A stretch of DNA of 56,252 bases, from assembly GCA_009698445.1 (NCBI GenBank), contig WLQG01000004.1, forward strand, positions 1-56,252, given 5' to 3'. The number at the start of each line of letters is the position of its first letter. The first letter of the stretch is position 1. The position numbers were made by a program, and so were the translations under genes. Positions 54,975-56,252 of this stretch are shown piece after piece. Source of the stretch: Actinomycetota bacterium (GTDB lineage: Bacteria; Actinomycetota; Actinomycetes; Nanopelagicales; Nanopelagicaceae). The notes beneath the pieces are model-generated. The model ran no database searches and was not told the DNA's origin. It worked only from the letters and a program-made list of their open reading frames with translations.

Positions 54975-56168
54975 CTAGCTCTTCTCGATATCCTCTGACT
55001 TAATTCCAAGTAAGTAGAGAACTGAATCTAAATACGGTTCTGAAAGTGAACTATCTGCCGCGGCCTTGACTGCTGGCTTGGCATTAAAGGCAATCCCTAA
55101 ACCAGCCGCTGCGATCATGTCCAGGTCATTGGCACCGTCACCTATCGCCACTGTTTGGTCCAGCGAGATTGATTCTGCGAGTGCGAATTCGCGCAGGGCA
55201 TCTGCTTTCGCAGCACGATCGATAATCGGACCAACTACTTCTCCAGTAAGAAAGCCGGATTCGATACCTAATTTGTTAGCCTTAAAATGTTTAATATCTA
55301 AATCGTTGAGTAACGGTGCGATGACATCGATAAATCCACCTGAAACTACAGCAACGGTATGACCAAGTTTGTGTAGGGTAGAAATAAGAGTACGTGCCCC
55401 TGACGTAAGACGAATTTCACCTTGAACTTCTGCGATAGCTGACTCAGGTAAACCTTTGAGTAATGCAACGCGGGCCTTGAGAGACTGGGCAAAATCGAGT
55501 TCACCGGCCATAGCTCGGGCCGTAATCTGACTAACTTCTTCTGCCACACCAGCTCGTGCAGCGAGTAAATCAATAACTTCTTGCTGAATCAAAGTTGAAT
55601 CGACATCGAGTTGAATCAATTTACGTGCATGGCGCGCTAAGCCTCCGGGTTGAACAGCTATATCTACATTATTGCGTGCAGCTACGGGGGATAGAGCGTG
55701 ACTCAACACCTTCTGACTCACGCCAGAGACTAGGAATTCAAAAGCTGTAACGGGAGTTGAGGCGATTCGAGCGGCTCTTTCAATATTTGCACCAGTCGAT
55801 GTTATGCCAGAAGAGATTTGCGCTATTGCTGTAGGCCCAATTTTTTTGGAAAGAATTACTACGTGCATCAAAGACTCTTTGGTTGCTATCAAAGATGGAT
55901 CAGAATACGAAAACAAGGTTGCAATATCTACATCTAATGCCGCGGCGCACGTTTGTAGATCTTCGGCGATGGAATCTTCGTGGGCGGGATTGAGCCCAAT
56001 CAGGGTCGTCAAAATAAGACGGTCCTTTATTACGACCTGTTCAATATCAAGAATGGTGATAGAAAAAGGAGACAAGGTTTCAAATAGAGCCTGTGTAATG
56101 CCTGGCTTGTCGACTCCGCTGAGCAGAATGAGGCCCGTAAATTGCTCGGTATCGCCTTGACTACTCAT
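54975..56168 (-). CDS. serB: Phosphoserine phosphatase with tandem ACT domains
   Basis: The last step of serine synthesis, 397 residues, leftward. Two ACT domains (about 8-85 and 95-165) precede a HAD phosphatase domain: nucleophile LDVDSTLI near 190, VAVVSGGFIDVIAPLL near 270, and GDGANDLDMIAAAGLGIAFNAKP near 340. The layout matches mycobacterial SerB2, which serine inhibits through the ACT domains. A minus-strand TAATCT (56183-56178) nine bases before the ATG suggests a leader of only about three bases. Confidence 0.94.
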   Translation of the reverse strand: MSSQGDTEQFTGLILLSGVDKPGITQALFETLSPFSITILDIEQVVIKDRLILTTLIGLNPAHEDSIAEDLQTCAAALDVDIATLFSYSDPSLIATKESLMHVVILSKKIGPTAIAQISSGITSTGANIERAARIASTPVTAFEFLVSGVSQKVLSHALSPVAARNNVDIAVQPGGLARHARKLIQLDVDSTLIQQEVIDLLAARAGVAEEVSQITARAMAGELDFAQSLKARVALLKGLPESAIAEVQGEIRLTSGARTLISTLHKLGHTVAVVSGGFIDVIAPLLNDLDIKHFKANKLGIESGFLTGEVVGPIIDRAAKADALREFALAESISLDQTVAIGDGANDLDMIAAAGLGIAFNAKPAVKAAADSSLSEPYLDSVLYLLGIKSEDIEKS

Positions 56169-56252
56169 GATGGACGTAGATTATCTTAAAATCACATCAC
56201 TTAATCGCCATTAATTCGTGTAAGAAGTGCAACTAACCACTATCTTTTTGCT

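Noticed and set aside
1-56252. Mobile elements, prophage, CRISPR arrays, toxin-antitoxin or defence systems
   Set aside because: No transposase, integrase, spaced repeat array or defence gene was found; the content is conserved housekeeping genes.

Overview
The window looks like a chromosome segment from a small, streamlined actinobacterium, probably one of the freshwater planktonic lineages (acI / Nanopelagicales type). This placement is inferred from content and was not tested by phylogeny. The evidence is as follows. Gene order matches blocks known from Mycobacterium and Streptomyces: thrS-HIT-pgsA-patA-pimA, pdxST-yebC-ruvCAB-secDF-rel, hisS-aspS-alaS-ruvX-mltG-aroE, aroCKBQ-efp-nusB-bldD-pyrR, and pyrBC-carAB-pyrDF-mIHF-gmk-rpoZ-coaBC-metK-priA-def-fmt-rsmB-rpe. 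Actinobacterial signature genes are present (PimA, BldD, mIHF, an EF-P of the PGKGP type, a PriA without helicase motifs). The DNA reads as clearly AT-richer than in most Actinobacteria, and packing is extreme: no gene-free stretch exceeds about 200 bases. No mobile element, phage gene, CRISPR array or pseudogene was seen.

Layout. 1-1922: a leftward tRNA-Gly(GCC), then pabB-pabC (p-aminobenzoate for folate). 1927-9200: thrS, an HIT hydrolase/phosphorylase, a leftward degenerate EF-G-like gene, the phosphatidylinositol mannoside genes pgsA-patA-pimA, a LemA-like protein and a DUF3048 lipoprotein. 9239-18527: pdxST (PLP), yebC, ruvCAB (recombination), secDF (export) and rel (ppGpp). 18524-28978: a leftward DUF349 gene, an MBL-fold hydrolase, hisS, aspS, a DUF948 protein, alaS, ruvX, mltG and aroE. 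29025-34174: a small A24 peptidase, aroC-aroK-aroB-aroQ (shikimate/chorismate), efp, nusB and leftward bldD. 34299-43943: a complete pyrimidine operon pyrR-pyrB-pyrC-carA-carB-pyrK-pyrD-pyrF. 43970-52943: a fused mIHF-guanylate kinase, rpoZ, coaBC, metK, priA, def, fmt, rsmB and rpe. 52951-56168: an FMN riboswitch with a RibM/PnuC-type riboflavin transporter, hisE, hisG and leftward serB.

Regulation. Many genes have a TANNNT -10 hexamer exactly six bases before the start codon, the arrangement of leaderless actinobacterial transcripts. I count nine exact cases. Two structured leaders stand out: an FMN aptamer upstream of ribM with an apparent Shine-Dalgarno-sequestering helix, and a PyrR-binding hairpin abutting the pyrR ribosome binding site.

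Most unusual content: the single-frame fusion of the nucleoid protein mIHF to guanylate kinase; a 193-residue stand-alone EF-G G-domain relative that has lost its nucleotide-binding motifs; a BldD that keeps the cyclic-di-GMP signature RXD-X8-RXXD; and a riboflavin transporter under an FMN riboswitch at a place where relatives carry riboflavin biosynthesis genes.
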